This document shows, piece by piece, positions 27,251 through 36,141 of a stretch of 64,000 nucleotides of DNA. The notes under the pieces are model-generated. The model was not told the origin of the DNA. It ran no database searches and worked only from the letters and a program-made list of their open reading frames with translations. This DNA comes from CADEDV01 sp964596345. GTDB lineage: Bacteria; Bacteroidota; Bacteroidia; Chitinophagales; Chitinophagaceae. Position 1 is the stretch's first letter. Every line of letters begins with the position of its first letter. The translations under genes were made by a program, and so were the position numbers. The DNA lies in contig CAZQSZ010000003.1 of the NCBI GenBank assembly GCA_964596345.1, positions 186,001 through 250,000 on the forward strand. Reading direction: 5' to 3'.

Positions 27251-28762
27251 TTATTGCACGATGATCTTTTGTGTGCAAACAGGGACCCCCGCCTCCTTTA
27301 TCCTGACCAGGGTAAGACCTTTTGCCAAATTTGCCTTTTCAATGGGTATGTTGATGGTCTGACCGGCAGCAACGGCAGGTATTTGTTGCGAGAACAGCAA
27401 TTTACCGGCGAAGTCGGATATTTCGAATACGGCTTTTTTAAGCGGACTACCTGTTTTGAGATTAATGCTGTTTCCTGTCAAAACAGTAGGGAACAGCATT
27501 ATTTCGTTTCGGGCTACCGCAGCAGTGCTGATCAGTACAATTTTTGAATAGGTAACTGTTCCGCTTATATCCGTCATTTTTAAACGGTAAAAAGTAGTAC
27601 CGTTTAAATGTGCCGGATCTGCATAGCGATAGGTGACCGACGCTGCCTGTTGCTGGCCGGCCGATCCCTGTATCGTTGCAATGCTGGCAAAGCTGTTGCC
27701 ATCATTACTTTTCTGGACTTCAAAATAATCAGGGTCACTGTCTGGTGTGATATCCCAGCTTAGTTCTGCCAGCTTATTATTCTCTTTCCCGGCGAAGGAT
27801 ACCAGTTTTACCGGTAATGGTATATTGAATTGAGTGGTAAAGCTGATCCGGTTGTCGCCGCTGTTTTCATAAAACTCCAGTACCAGGTTCCTGCTTCCGC
27901 TGAATACAGCACTGTAGGTAGTTGTTTGATAAGACTGGTCATTCCACTGGTTAATGACCCAGGTGGCTCCGCCATCCAGGCTTAACCGATAGCCATCATC
28001 ACCTCCGACAATGAAAGTGTGATTACCGTAAGGGAAATTTTTTGTAAGTCGATAACGAACACTAAAGGTTTCTGTATTGACAGCACACCCGCTGGTATTG
28101 AAAGTGGCATTACTGCCGCCAAAATCCTGGGTAAACGAAGGGTTCCCGGATGTTCCTTCTGTCACCATACCTTTATAAACATTGAAATTGGTTCCGTCAT
28201 ATAAATAACCTCTCCAGGTATCACTTGAACCATACGTAGCCGTATTTTCATTACTGGTACAGGAACTGGTAACTGAAAAGCTAAGCCTGTTATCGCCTGT
28301 GTTTTCATAATATTCAAGCACCATATTATAGGTGCCATTCAACTGTACTGTATACGTAGTAGTATTATATGCCTGGTCGTTCCATTGGTTAATGACCCAG
28401 GTGTTTCCACCGTCAAGACTAAAACGATAGCCATCATCAGCACCCACGGTAAAATCATAAGTGCCATTCGTGAACGTTTTAGTGAGTTTATACCGGGCAC
28501 TGAAGGTTTCTGTATTAACGAAACAGTTATAGGTGCTATAGTTCACATTAGTGCCACCAAAGTTTTGATCGAAATTGGGACTGCCTGCATTTCCTTCCGT
28601 GGTATACCCTCTGTAATTGCCAAAATTGACATTGTTATACATATAGCCTCTCCAGACATTATTAGTGCCATAACTGGTCTGGTTTCCCTGCGGGGAACAT
28701 TGGGCAAAGGAATGGTTGGATAGGAGCAGCACAAAAAGGGCTACGGTCAGTATTCGGTTCAT
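27251..28762 (-). CDS. Secreted protein with two PA14-like repeats and type IX sorting domain
   Basis: 503 aa. Signal peptide MNRILTVALFVLLLSNHSFAQ. Two copies of a ~140-residue module (about 22-165 and 170-310), each with NVWRGYMYNN/DTWRGYLYDG, VNTETFSARYKLTK, DDGYRFSLDGG, TWVINQWNDQ and LEYYENTGDNRLSF; this is the DDGxRLxxDG + YxEN signature of PA14-like carbohydrate-binding modules. Then an Fn3-like segment (PLPVKLVSFAGKENN) and a C-terminal sorting domain. The two repeats are very similar, so a recent internal duplication. Likely a cell-surface glycan-binding protein exported by the T9SS. Confidence 0.8.
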   Translation of the reverse strand: MNRILTVALFVLLLSNHSFAQCSPQGNQTSYGTNNVWRGYMYNNVNFGNYRGYTTEGNAGSPNFDQNFGGTNVNYSTYNCFVNTETFSARYKLTKTFTNGTYDFTVGADDGYRFSLDGGNTWVINQWNDQAYNTTTYTVQLNGTYNMVLEYYENTGDNRLSFSVTSSCTSNENTATYGSSDTWRGYLYDGTNFNVYKGMVTEGTSGNPSFTQDFGGSNATFNTSGCAVNTETFSVRYRLTKNFPYGNHTFIVGGDDGYRLSLDGGATWVINQWNDQSYQTTTYSAVFSGSRNLVLEFYENSGDNRISFTTQFNIPLPVKLVSFAGKENNKLAELSWDITPDSDPDYFEVQKSNDGNSFASIATIQGSAGQQQAASVTYRYADPAHLNGTTFYRLKMTDISGTVTYSKIVLISTAAVARNEIMLFPTVLTGNSINLKTGSPLKKAVFEISDFAGKLLFSQQIPAVAAGQTINIPIEKANLAKGLTLVRIKEAGVPVCTQKIIVQ

Positions 28763-28808
28763 TGGATAGTGGATTAGGTGTTTATACCTATATTTCTGCC
28801 ACTAAGAA

Positions 28809-28826
28809 ACCTAAATTTTTTTAGGT
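28809..28826. repeat. Palindrome upstream of the PA14-like gene
   Basis: ACCTAAA-TTTT-TTTAGGT, perfect 7-bp arms, in the 191-bp region between mutS and the PA14-like gene. It could be an operator or a weak terminator for mutS. Nothing else was recognised in this gap. Confidence 0.4.
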
Positions 28827-28953
28827 GTAATTACTTATTTCGTAAAAAAAAGCACTAAAAACGTAAAACTACTATTGCAGGTATTCAGGGGATTAGGAAG
28901 AATACTAAAAATAGTACAATAAATAAAATGATTTACTAATGTACGGGCCGTTG

Positions 28954-31575
28954 TTATTTCAATTTCCCTTTTATTTCCTGGAGTTTCAATAATGCTTCAA
29001 CAGGGGTCAGGCGATTGATATCAATTCCTTCCAATACTTTCCTGATCTCCTCGAAAGTTTCGCTGTGGGCATCAAAGATGGAGAGTTGCATTTTCGGGGT
29101 AGCTATCTTTTTCACCGCATCACTAATTTCCTCATCCACATGTTTGGTCTCTAATTGTTTCAGGATGTCATTCGCCCTTTCAATTAAAGAGGGAGGCATG
29201 CCGGCCATTTTAGCCACATGTATACCGAAACTGTGGGTGCTGCCACCCGGTGCCAGTTTCCGCAGGAAGATGATCTTATTACCGGCTTCTTTATTCGTGA
29301 TATGATAATTTTTTACCCGTTCCAGTTTTTCTTCCAGTTCATTCAGTTCATGATAGTGGGTGGCAAAAAGTGTTTTGGGCTGGTGGGGTGAATTGTGCAA
29401 ATGCTCTGCAATACTCCAGGCAATAGAAATGCCATCATACGTGGAAGTACCACGGCCAATTTCATCCAGCAATATCAGGCTGCGGGGCGTGATATTATTG
29501 ATGATGCTGGCTGTTTCATTCATCTCCACCATAAAAGTGGATTCGCCGCCACTGAGATTATCGGATGCGCCAACCCGGGTAAATATTTTATCGGTTAAAG
29601 ATATCCTGGCTTCTGTGGCAGGAACAAAAGAACCGATATGGGCCATCAGCGTAATAAGAGCTGTCTGACGCAGCAAGGCTGATTTACCACTCATGTTTGG
29701 ACCGGTAAGAATAATGATCTGCTGCCCGGTTTTGTTCAATTCAAGATCATTGTGGGTATAACCTTCGCCTATCGGTAAATTTCTTTCAATAACCGGGTGC
29801 CGGCCTTCTTTGACGATCCATTCCTGTCCTTCGTGCAATTGTGGTTTTTTATATTGGTATTGCACCGCATTGTAAGCAAAGCAGCAGATACAATCCAGGA
29901 TGGCAATGATATTGCCATTGGTCTGCACCGGGGCCAGGTAATCAAACAGTTCATTGAGGAGCGATTCATACAGCTCCATTTCCAGTTTCAGTATCTTTTC
30001 TTCAGCACCGGTTATCTTTTCTTCATAGTCTTTTAATTCAGGCGTAATATATCGTTCGGCATTTGCCAGGGTTTGTTTACGCATCCATTCAGCCGGCACT
30101 TTATTCTTATGAGAATTGGTTACTTCTAAATAATAACCAAAGACATTGTTGAACCCGATCTTTAAAGAACTGATACCTGTTCTTTCCGCTTCTTTTTGCT
30201 GTAACTGGGTAAGATAATTCTTACCGCTGTGTGCAATGTTGCGCAGGTCATCCAGTTCTGCATGCACGCCGTTATTGATCATACCGCCTTTCACGGCAAG
30301 TGCAGGAGGGTTCTCCGTGATCTCTTTAAATATTTTTTCTGCTATATAAGGGCAAGGGTTCAGCGCATCTCCCAGCCTTTTTAAATATTCGTTGGAAGAA
30401 GATAAACATAACTGCTTGATGATCTCCACCTGCTTCAGGCCTTTGGCCAGTTGCAATACCTCTCTCGGGTTGATCTTTTTCAAGGGTATTTTTGAAACAA
30501 GCCTTTCAATATCTCCGCATAGTTTAACAGCATGTATGATCTTGTTCCGCAGGTCTGTTTCTTTGATCAGCAATTCCACCAGCGTTAACCGTTCATTGAT
30601 CTTAAGTATATCTTTCAGGGGGAAGATGATCCAGCGTTTCAATAAACGGGCACCCATGGGGGAGGCCGTGTTATCCAATACACTTAGTAAGGTGTGATTA
30701 CCCTCGGAATTACCATACACCAATTCCAGGTTGCGGATGGTAAAACGGTCCATCCATAAAAAATCATCCCGGTCGATCCGTTGCAGCGATTTGATATGCT
30801 GCAGGTTGGGATGTTCGGTATCCCGCAGGTAATGAATGATGGCACCGGCGGCGATCAATCCCCATTTCAGTTCATCCACCCCAAAACCTTTTAGGGAATG
30901 GGTTTGAAAGTGTTTTAATAAAACATCTTCTGCATAAACGCTGTCGAAGATCCATTCGTCCAGTGTATAACTGTATATTTTTACCCCGAAATATTCTTTG
31001 AATTTCTTTTGTTGCTGCCGCTGAAAAACTACTTCAGCCGGTTTAAAACTCTGCAACAATTTGTCAGCATATTCCCGGTCGCCTTCAGCAATAAAAAATT
31101 CACCGGTGGAAATATCTAAAAAAGCAAGCCCATATTGCTCCTGCTGTGGGGAAGCAGAAGTATCTGCAAAGTGAATAGCGGCCAGGAAATTATTACTGTG
31201 ATGATCGAGTAATTTATCATTGACCGTGGTGCCGGGGGTGATCATATCGGTCACGCCTCTTTTTACCACACCCTTGGCCAGTTTCGGATCTTCCAACTGG
31301 TCGCAGATGGCCACCCTGTAACCGGCTTTTACCAGTTTATGCAAATATGTATCTAAAGCATGATGTGGAAACCCGGCCAGGTCCAGTGAAGCAGCAGCCC
31401 CGTTATTTCGTTTCGTAAGTGTGATACCCAACACCTGGGAAGCGATCACCGCATCCTGTCCGAAGGTTTCGTAAAAATCCCCGACACGAAATAATAATAC
31501 GGCATCCGGGTACTTCTGTTTGATAGCCCGGTGCTGCTGCATCATCGGTGTTTCTGAGATTGCTGTTTTGGCCAT
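28954..31575 (-). CDS. mutS: DNA mismatch repair protein MutS
   Basis: 873 aa from the ATG at 31575 (the frame can begin with TTG 9 nt upstream). Mismatch-binding domain with the Phe-x-Glu motif in FRVGDFYETFG, then connector, lever and clamp regions, and the ATPase with Walker A TGPNMSGKSALLRQ, Walker B LLDEIGRGTSTYDG and FATHYHEL. Dimerisation helices at the end. Standard length. Divergent from the DUF4139 gene across 69 bp. Confidence 0.97.
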   Translation of the reverse strand: MAKTAISETPMMQQHRAIKQKYPDAVLLFRVGDFYETFGQDAVIASQVLGITLTKRNNGAAASLDLAGFPHHALDTYLHKLVKAGYRVAICDQLEDPKLAKGVVKRGVTDMITPGTTVNDKLLDHHSNNFLAAIHFADTSASPQQEQYGLAFLDISTGEFFIAEGDREYADKLLQSFKPAEVVFQRQQQKKFKEYFGVKIYSYTLDEWIFDSVYAEDVLLKHFQTHSLKGFGVDELKWGLIAAGAIIHYLRDTEHPNLQHIKSLQRIDRDDFLWMDRFTIRNLELVYGNSEGNHTLLSVLDNTASPMGARLLKRWIIFPLKDILKINERLTLVELLIKETDLRNKIIHAVKLCGDIERLVSKIPLKKINPREVLQLAKGLKQVEIIKQLCLSSSNEYLKRLGDALNPCPYIAEKIFKEITENPPALAVKGGMINNGVHAELDDLRNIAHSGKNYLTQLQQKEAERTGISSLKIGFNNVFGYYLEVTNSHKNKVPAEWMRKQTLANAERYITPELKDYEEKITGAEEKILKLEMELYESLLNELFDYLAPVQTNGNIIAILDCICCFAYNAVQYQYKKPQLHEGQEWIVKEGRHPVIERNLPIGEGYTHNDLELNKTGQQIIILTGPNMSGKSALLRQTALITLMAHIGSFVPATEARISLTDKIFTRVGASDNLSGGESTFMVEMNETASIINNITPRSLILLDEIGRGTSTYDGISIAWSIAEHLHNSPHQPKTLFATHYHELNELEEKLERVKNYHITNKEAGNKIIFLRKLAPGGSTHSFGIHVAKMAGMPPSLIERANDILKQLETKHVDEEISDAVKKIATPKMQLSIFDAHSETFEEIRKVLEGIDINRLTPVEALLKLQEIKGKLK

Positions 31576-31581
31576 GGCTGG

Positions 31582-31589
31582 CAAAAATA
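31582..31589 (-). promoter_or_regulatory. -7 promoter element of mutS
   Basis: TATTTTTG on the minus strand, 6 nt before the ATG. Confidence 0.5.
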
Positions 31590-31644
31590 AGGAACTGTTT
31601 ATGTAACAATCTTTTTCTCTGCATCTGTTGAAAAATTATACGCC

Positions 31645-33342
31645 ATGAAGCAATTATTCCTGCTGATGGGGATACTCAGCTGTACCCTGTTACAAGCACA
31701 AGACACCGCAAGGGCCGATGCCAGTATGTCAACGGCCACTATTTATTTCGGCTATGGGGCCGAGCTAACCCACCAATCGAAAGTCAAGGTGGGCAGCGAA
31801 ACAAAATTCATCGTCATTGACCAACTCAGTACGGTTGCAGATGTGAACAGTCTGCAGATCAGTGTGCCGGAGGACGTGGCCTTATTATCTCACCGATATA
31901 GTGTGTTCTACCCGGTGCTGCCACCACTGGTGAAAACAAAGGAACTGGAGCGGCTGGAAGATAGTATCATTTTGCTGCAGAAAGATATCAGCCGTATGGA
32001 TAACCTGATCGTCATAGAGCAGGAAACGCTGACAAAAACAGGAATGCTTATTGAAACAACGATCAATTCCAACGGGGGCAAGACCGCTATTATGACCAGC
32101 GAAGAGTTGCTGAAACTGGTGGAGTACTACAATACGAAGATCGAGAAAGCAAAAACGAATATCTATAATCACCGTCAGTATATCGGGAACCAGAACGAAA
32201 AGATCGCATCCATCCGTAAAAGGATTGCGGCGCTGAACATTCCGCCGGTTAATAAACAAAAGCCTTACGGGCAGCTGACCTTGCAGGTAATGTGCAAAAG
32301 AACTGCTGAAATCCCGGTCTCCCTTTCTTACTATACCAATAACGCCGGCTGGACACCCTTGTATGATATCCGGGTGAATTCAAAAACCAATAAAGTGAAA
32401 CTGGTGTATAAAGCTTCCATCACCCAAACCAGTGGTATCGACTGGAAAAAAACAAAACTGACATTGAGTACAGGTACACCCAATTTTGGTGTAACAGCCC
32501 CGGTATTGACTCCGTGGTTCCTGCAATTATATGTTCCGGAATTGTATCGTTCCCTGCAGGGAAGAGCACCGGGAGCCAATATAAACAGGAATGTGATACA
32601 GTCTTACGAGAACGATGCCAAACTTGCTGAAGTGGTGGTTGCTTCCGCAAATGGGCAATACCGTACGGATAAAACCATTTCCGAAGTAGATCCCAGTACC
32701 CTGCAGCAATACACAACGCTGAACGAAGGGCAGCTGAATACCAATTTTGAAATTGATCTTCCTTACGATATAGAAGCCGATGGCAAACTGCACAGTGTAA
32801 CCATCAAAGACGAAGAAGTGAATTGTATTTTGAAGAATTATGCAGTACCCAGGATGGATAAAGAAGCCTACCTGCTGGCGGAAGTGGCGGATTGGCAAAA
32901 TCTTGACCTGTTACCCGGAGATGCGAATATCATCATGGATGATACCTATATCGGCAAATCAGTGATCGATCCGAATACCACGGCTGATACACTGAACCTT
33001 TCTTTAGGAAAAGACAAACGGCTGGTGGTGAAACGTTCGGTGGTGAAAGAACTGAGCAGCCTGAAAACAAGCGGCGGTAATAACAAACAGACTTTTACCT
33101 ACGAGATCACCGTGAAGAATAATAAACTTACTGATGTGAATTTGTTATTGAAAGACCAGCATCCGCTCAGTACAATCAAAGAAGTGGAAGTGAAACTGGA
33201 GGAAAGTGGTGAAGCGATGGTCAATGCCGAAACCGGCGTGCTGACCTGGAAAATTGATCTGAAACCCGGGGAAAGTAAAAAAGTCAGGTTTACCTATAGT
33301 GTGAAATATCCCAAGGACAAAAAGATCGTGAATTTAAAATAG
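31645..33342 (+). CDS. DUF4139 / MuiA-like secreted protein
   Basis: 565 aa. Signal peptide MKQLFLLMGILSCTLLQAQ. The N-terminal part (TIYFGYGAELTHQSKVKVGS) and a coiled coil (about residues 92-195) are followed by a beta domain with VSLSYYTNNAGWTPLYDIRVN and a C-terminal half typical of DUF4139 proteins of the mucoidy-inhibitor MuiA-like family (VKKSV-type LKPGESKKVRFTYSVKYPKDK ending). The name is historical; molecular role unknown. A central insertion (YRSLQGRAPGANINRN, about 290-350) resembles the surface-receptor TonB-box-like region LQGRAPG seen in some Bacteroidota carboxypeptidase-regulated proteins. Confidence 0.78.
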   Translation: MKQLFLLMGILSCTLLQAQDTARADASMSTATIYFGYGAELTHQSKVKVGSETKFIVIDQLSTVADVNSLQISVPEDVALLSHRYSVFYPVLPPLVKTKELERLEDSIILLQKDISRMDNLIVIEQETLTKTGMLIETTINSNGGKTAIMTSEELLKLVEYYNTKIEKAKTNIYNHRQYIGNQNEKIASIRKRIAALNIPPVNKQKPYGQLTLQVMCKRTAEIPVSLSYYTNNAGWTPLYDIRVNSKTNKVKLVYKASITQTSGIDWKKTKLTLSTGTPNFGVTAPVLTPWFLQLYVPELYRSLQGRAPGANINRNVIQSYENDAKLAEVVVASANGQYRTDKTISEVDPSTLQQYTTLNEGQLNTNFEIDLPYDIEADGKLHSVTIKDEEVNCILKNYAVPRMDKEAYLLAEVADWQNLDLLPGDANIIMDDTYIGKSVIDPNTTADTLNLSLGKDKRLVVKRSVVKELSSLKTSGGNNKQTFTYEITVKNNKLTDVNLLLKDQHPLSTIKEVEVKLEESGEAMVNAETGVLTWKIDLKPGESKKVRFTYSVKYPKDKKIVNLK

Positions 33343-33347
33343 GGGCT

Positions 33348-33410
33348 GGTTGATAAGTTGACAGGTTGATAAGGGGAGGTAGTTTTTCCCCTGTCAGCCT
33401 GTTGACTTTT
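33348..33410 (+). repeat. Direct repeats and stem-loop after the DUF4139 gene
   Basis: GGTTGATAAG occurs twice 16 nt apart (33348 and 33364), followed by AGGGG ... CCCCT with an 11-nt loop. The stem may act as a weak terminator. The TTGAT/TTGAC units resemble the other intergenic repeats of this window. Confidence 0.45.
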
Positions 33411-33421
33411 TAACTAATCCC

Positions 33422-33429
33422 TACATTTG
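33422..33429 (+). promoter_or_regulatory. -7 promoter element of the TrmH-family gene
   Basis: TACATTTG, 4 nt (CGCC) before the ATG: a predicted leaderless mRNA. Confidence 0.55.
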
Positions 33430-33433
33430 CGCC

Positions 33434-34003
33434 ATGCGAAAACTGAGTATGGAAGAACTGGGCCGTAAATCGGTGGAGGAGTTCAGGCAATCGGAAAAAA
33501 TACCCATTATCATTGTACTGGAAAATATCCGCAGTGCTTACAATGTAGGCAGTGTGTTCCGTACCTCGGATGCTTTCCTGATCGAAGCTATTTATATTAT
33601 AGGCTACTCTGCCAAGCCTCCTCATAAAGAGATCAAGAAAACTGCCTTAGGCGCCGAAGAAACAGTGGACTGGAAATATTTTAAAACCACCGCAGAGGCG
33701 GTTGAAGAATTGAGAGGAAATGGCTTTAATGTATATGCCGCTGAACAGGCTGAAGGAAGTTTTAAACTCAATGCCATTGGCTTTGAACCGGAAGAAAAGA
33801 TCGCTGTTATATTCGGGAATGAAGTAACCGGGGTGGAGCAATCCACGATTGGATTATGCGATGGCTGCCTGGAAATACCACAACTGGGTATGAAACACTC
33901 TTTAAATATTGCCACAGCAGCAGGAGTGGTGCTCTGGGAACTGGTGAGAACAAGAATAAGCCCCCTGTCCCCCTTAAGGGGAGACTTATCCGTAGATTCA
34001 TGA
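33434..34003 (+). CDS. TrmH-family (SpoU) RNA 2'-O-methyltransferase
   Basis: 189 aa SPOUT methyltransferase acting on tRNA or rRNA ribose with S-adenosylmethionine. Family motifs: VLENIRSAYNVGSVFRTSDAF (motif 1), AVIFGNEVTGVEQ (motif 2) and LEIPQLGMKHSLNIATAAGVVLWEL (motif 3), which forms the knot. The last 14 residues (ISPLSPLRGDLSVDS) lie beyond the conserved fold and are encoded by a CCCCTTAAGGGG palindrome, so the natural C-terminus appears to have been extended by that repeat. Target nucleotide unknown. Confidence 0.88.
   Translation: MRKLSMEELGRKSVEEFRQSEKIPIIIVLENIRSAYNVGSVFRTSDAFLIEAIYIIGYSAKPPHKEIKKTALGAEETVDWKYFKTTAEAVEELRGNGFNVYAAEQAEGSFKLNAIGFEPEEKIAVIFGNEVTGVEQSTIGLCDGCLEIPQLGMKHSLNIATAAGVVLWELVRTRISPLSPLRGDLSVDS
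33961..33990 (+). repeat. GC palindrome translated as the TrmH C-terminus
   Basis: CCCCCTGTCCCCCTTAAGGGG with core palindrome CCCCTTAAGGGG (33970-33981), read in frame as SPLRG. Same family as the copies in the pheA-tyrA region. Confidence 0.65.
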
Positions 34004-34004
34004 T

Positions 34005-34012
34005 TAATTTTG
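34005..34012 (+). promoter_or_regulatory. -7 promoter element of the prenyltransferase gene
   Basis: TAATTTTG, 4 nt (AAAC) before the ATG and immediately after the TrmH stop codon. Confidence 0.55.
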
Positions 34013-34016
34013 AAAC

Positions 34017-34961
34017 ATGCCAAAAGTAAAAAGTTATCTCTCTCTTATAAAATTCTCGCATACCATCTTTGCCATGCCTTTTGCGATGATTGGTTTTTTT
34101 CTGGGAATGATAACGGTTGGTATTTTGAAAAATACGGATAGCCAAGTTGATTACCATTGGATATCAGGATCGACCACTGTTTACGATGGGCATATAATTT
34201 CTGTTGAGGGAGCTGTTATTAGATTTATTCTTGTTATTCTCTGTATGGTCTTTGCCCGCAGTGCTGCCATGGCTTTTAACCGTTATCTCGACAGGCGGTA
34301 TGATGCAAAGAACCCGAGAACAGCGATAAGGGAAATACCAGCAGGGATCATTACCCCCAAAAATGCATTGCTCTTCACCATCCTCAATAGCCTGTTGTTT
34401 ATTACTTGCACTTACTTCATTAACAGGCTTTGTTTTTTCTTATCACCGGTTGCATTGGCGGTAGTACTGGGATATAGTTACACCAAACGATTTACAGCAT
34501 TTTGTCATTTGATACTGGGTCTTGGCCTGTCATTGGCGCCGATCGGTGCTTATTTAGCCGTCACCGGCCAATTTGCTTTGCTGCCTGTCTTATTTTCTAT
34601 CGCTGTTATATTTTGGGTCAGCGGTTTTGATATTATCTATGCGTTGCAGGACGAAGAGTTTGACAAGTCGCAGCAATTATACTCCATCCCCGCCTGGCTG
34701 GGAAAAGCAAAAGCACTGCATGTATCGGAACTTTTTCATGGTATCAGTGCGGCAGGTGTTTTTGTAGCGGGCAGGATCGGGGGATTCGGCTGGCTCTACT
34801 GGATCGGGGTGGCAATCTTTACCGGCATGCTGATCTACCAGCATTCTATTGTAAAGCCTAACGATCTTCGTAAAGTAAATCTTGCTTTTATGACCGCTAA
34901 TGGAATTGCTTCCGTTGTTTTCGCCATCTTTGTCATCGCTGATCTTTTTATCAGTTCATAG
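34017..34961 (+). CDS. UbiA-family prenyltransferase (MqnP-like)
   Basis: 314 aa integral membrane prenyltransferase with 8-9 helices. The first Asp-rich motif is NRYLDRRYDAKNPRTAIREIPAG (about 90-112) and the second DIIYALQDEEFDKSQQLYSIP (about 207-227), both binding Mg-diphosphate. The NPRTA wording is typical of 4-hydroxybenzoate/futalosine-pathway (MqnP) enzymes rather than MenA, so a role in menaquinone synthesis is likely but inferred. An insertion of about 25 residues (34-60) between helices 1 and 2 is unusual. Confidence 0.8.
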   Translation: MPKVKSYLSLIKFSHTIFAMPFAMIGFFLGMITVGILKNTDSQVDYHWISGSTTVYDGHIISVEGAVIRFILVILCMVFARSAAMAFNRYLDRRYDAKNPRTAIREIPAGIITPKNALLFTILNSLLFITCTYFINRLCFFLSPVALAVVLGYSYTKRFTAFCHLILGLGLSLAPIGAYLAVTGQFALLPVLFSIAVIFWVSGFDIIYALQDEEFDKSQQLYSIPAWLGKAKALHVSELFHGISAAGVFVAGRIGGFGWLYWIGVAIFTGMLIYQHSIVKPNDLRKVNLAFMTANGIASVVFAIFVIADLFISS

Positions 34962-35011
34962 TTCATTGTTGATAGTTCATGGCCCGTGACCATGAACCAT
35001 GAACCATGAAC
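34953..35011 (+). repeat. GTTCAT / CATGAAC inverted and direct repeats before ruvX
   Basis: GTTCATAGTTCATTG and GTTCATGG on the left are complementary to CCATGAACCATGAAC on the right; the central hairpin is GTTCATGG (34975-34982) / CCATGAAC (34990-34997), with two more direct CATGAAC units. It overlaps the end of the prenyltransferase gene. Related units precede der. Confidence 0.55.
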
Positions 35012-35027
35012 TGAATCAACATGAATT

Positions 35028-35441
35028 ATGTCCCGTATTATTTCCATTGATTTCGGCCTCAAACGCACCGGTATCGCCGTTACCGATCCTTTGCAGATCA
35101 TTGCCACGGGACTCACCACCCTGCATTCAAAAGAACTGATCCCTTTCCTGAAAGATTATTTTGCCAAAGAACAGGTGGAACTCATCATTATCGGCTGGCC
35201 CACCAACTGGGACGATTCTGCCACACATGCCACCCCATTGGTGGAGAAATGCATTAAAGACCTGCAAAAACATTTCCCTGCCATGCCCGTTAAAAAAGTA
35301 GATGAACGCTTTACTTCCAAAATGGCGAAAGATTCCATGCTGGAAATGGGGCTGAAGAAAAAAGACCGCCGCAACAAAGCCCTGGTGGATGAAATAGCCG
35401 CCACGATCCTATTACAGGAGTATCTCCGGTCAATTGGATGA
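35028..35441 (+). CDS. ruvX: RuvX/YqgF pre-16S rRNA nuclease
   Basis: 137 aa RNase H-like protein; the family processes the 5' end of 16S rRNA and was formerly annotated as a Holliday-junction resolvase. Motifs: IDFGLKRTGIAVTD (catalytic Asp), KVDERFTS and LVDEIAATILLQEYL. Normal length. It starts 66 nt after the prenyltransferase gene, behind the repeat cluster. Confidence 0.93.
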   Translation: MSRIISIDFGLKRTGIAVTDPLQIIATGLTTLHSKELIPFLKDYFAKEQVELIIIGWPTNWDDSATHATPLVEKCIKDLQKHFPAMPVKKVDERFTSKMAKDSMLEMGLKKKDRRNKALVDEIAATILLQEYLRSIG

Positions 35442-35449
35442 CCCGTAAA

Positions 35450-35480
35450 TTGGTTAATTAGCCCTGACAGAATAACTTTG
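35450..35480 (+). promoter_or_regulatory. Promoter of def
   Basis: TTGG (35450-35453) and TAACTTTG (35473-35480) with a 19-nt spacer; the def start is 45 nt downstream. Confidence 0.55.
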
Positions 35481-35525
35481 CAGCACCGGTTCCCGGATCA
35501 ATTAATGAATAAATGATTTAACTGA

Positions 35526-36104
35526 ATGATTCTTCCAATTGTAGCATATGGTCACCCGGTATTACGAAAAGTAGCCCATGACATCATGCCTGAACATCCC
35601 GGGCTTGAAAAACTGATCGAAGACATGTGGGAAACCATGTATGCCAGTAACGGGGTAGGGCTGGCTGCACCCCAGGTGAACAGGGATATCCGCTTATTTG
35701 TGGTGGATACCGTGCAGATGTTCAATGGCATGAACCCGGACGAGCAAAAAGAATATCCCGATGCTCCCGGCATCAAAGCTGTTTTTATCAATGCACATAT
35801 CGTGGAACTGGATGGTGATGAATGGGCTTATAATGAAGGATGTCTCAGTATACCCAAAATCAGGGAAGATGTGTACAGGAGCGAATCTGTAACGATGCAG
35901 TTCAGGGACCAGAACTTTGATTCACATATCATGACCTTCACCGGTCTTTCCGCCCGGGTGATCTTACACGAATACGATCATATCGAAGGGAAATTATTCA
36001 TTGATCATATCTCCGGGTTGAAACGCAAGCTGATGAAAGGAAAACTCAATGATATCTCCAAGGGGAAAGTCAATGTTGATTACAAAATGACCTTCCCCGG
36101 TTAA
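35526..36104 (+). CDS. def: Peptide deformylase
   Basis: Removes the N-formyl group from nascent proteins; metal enzyme. The three motifs are GVGLAAPQV, EGCLSIP (metal Cys) and HEYDHIEG (two His and catalytic Glu). 192 aa is typical. It sits 37 nt upstream of a secreted hypothetical protein. Confidence 0.97.
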   Translation: MILPIVAYGHPVLRKVAHDIMPEHPGLEKLIEDMWETMYASNGVGLAAPQVNRDIRLFVVDTVQMFNGMNPDEQKEYPDAPGIKAVFINAHIVELDGDEWAYNEGCLSIPKIREDVYRSESVTMQFRDQNFDSHIMTFTGLSARVILHEYDHIEGKLFIDHISGLKRKLMKGKLNDISKGKVNVDYKMTFPG

Positions 36105-36141
36105 CCTGCTGATCTTATCCATCTCATCAAAAATTAAAGCC

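Noticed and set aside
33961..33990. Rho-independent terminator after the TrmH gene
   Set aside because: The palindrome lies before the stop codon, has no U-run, and matches the in-frame repeat family elsewhere.
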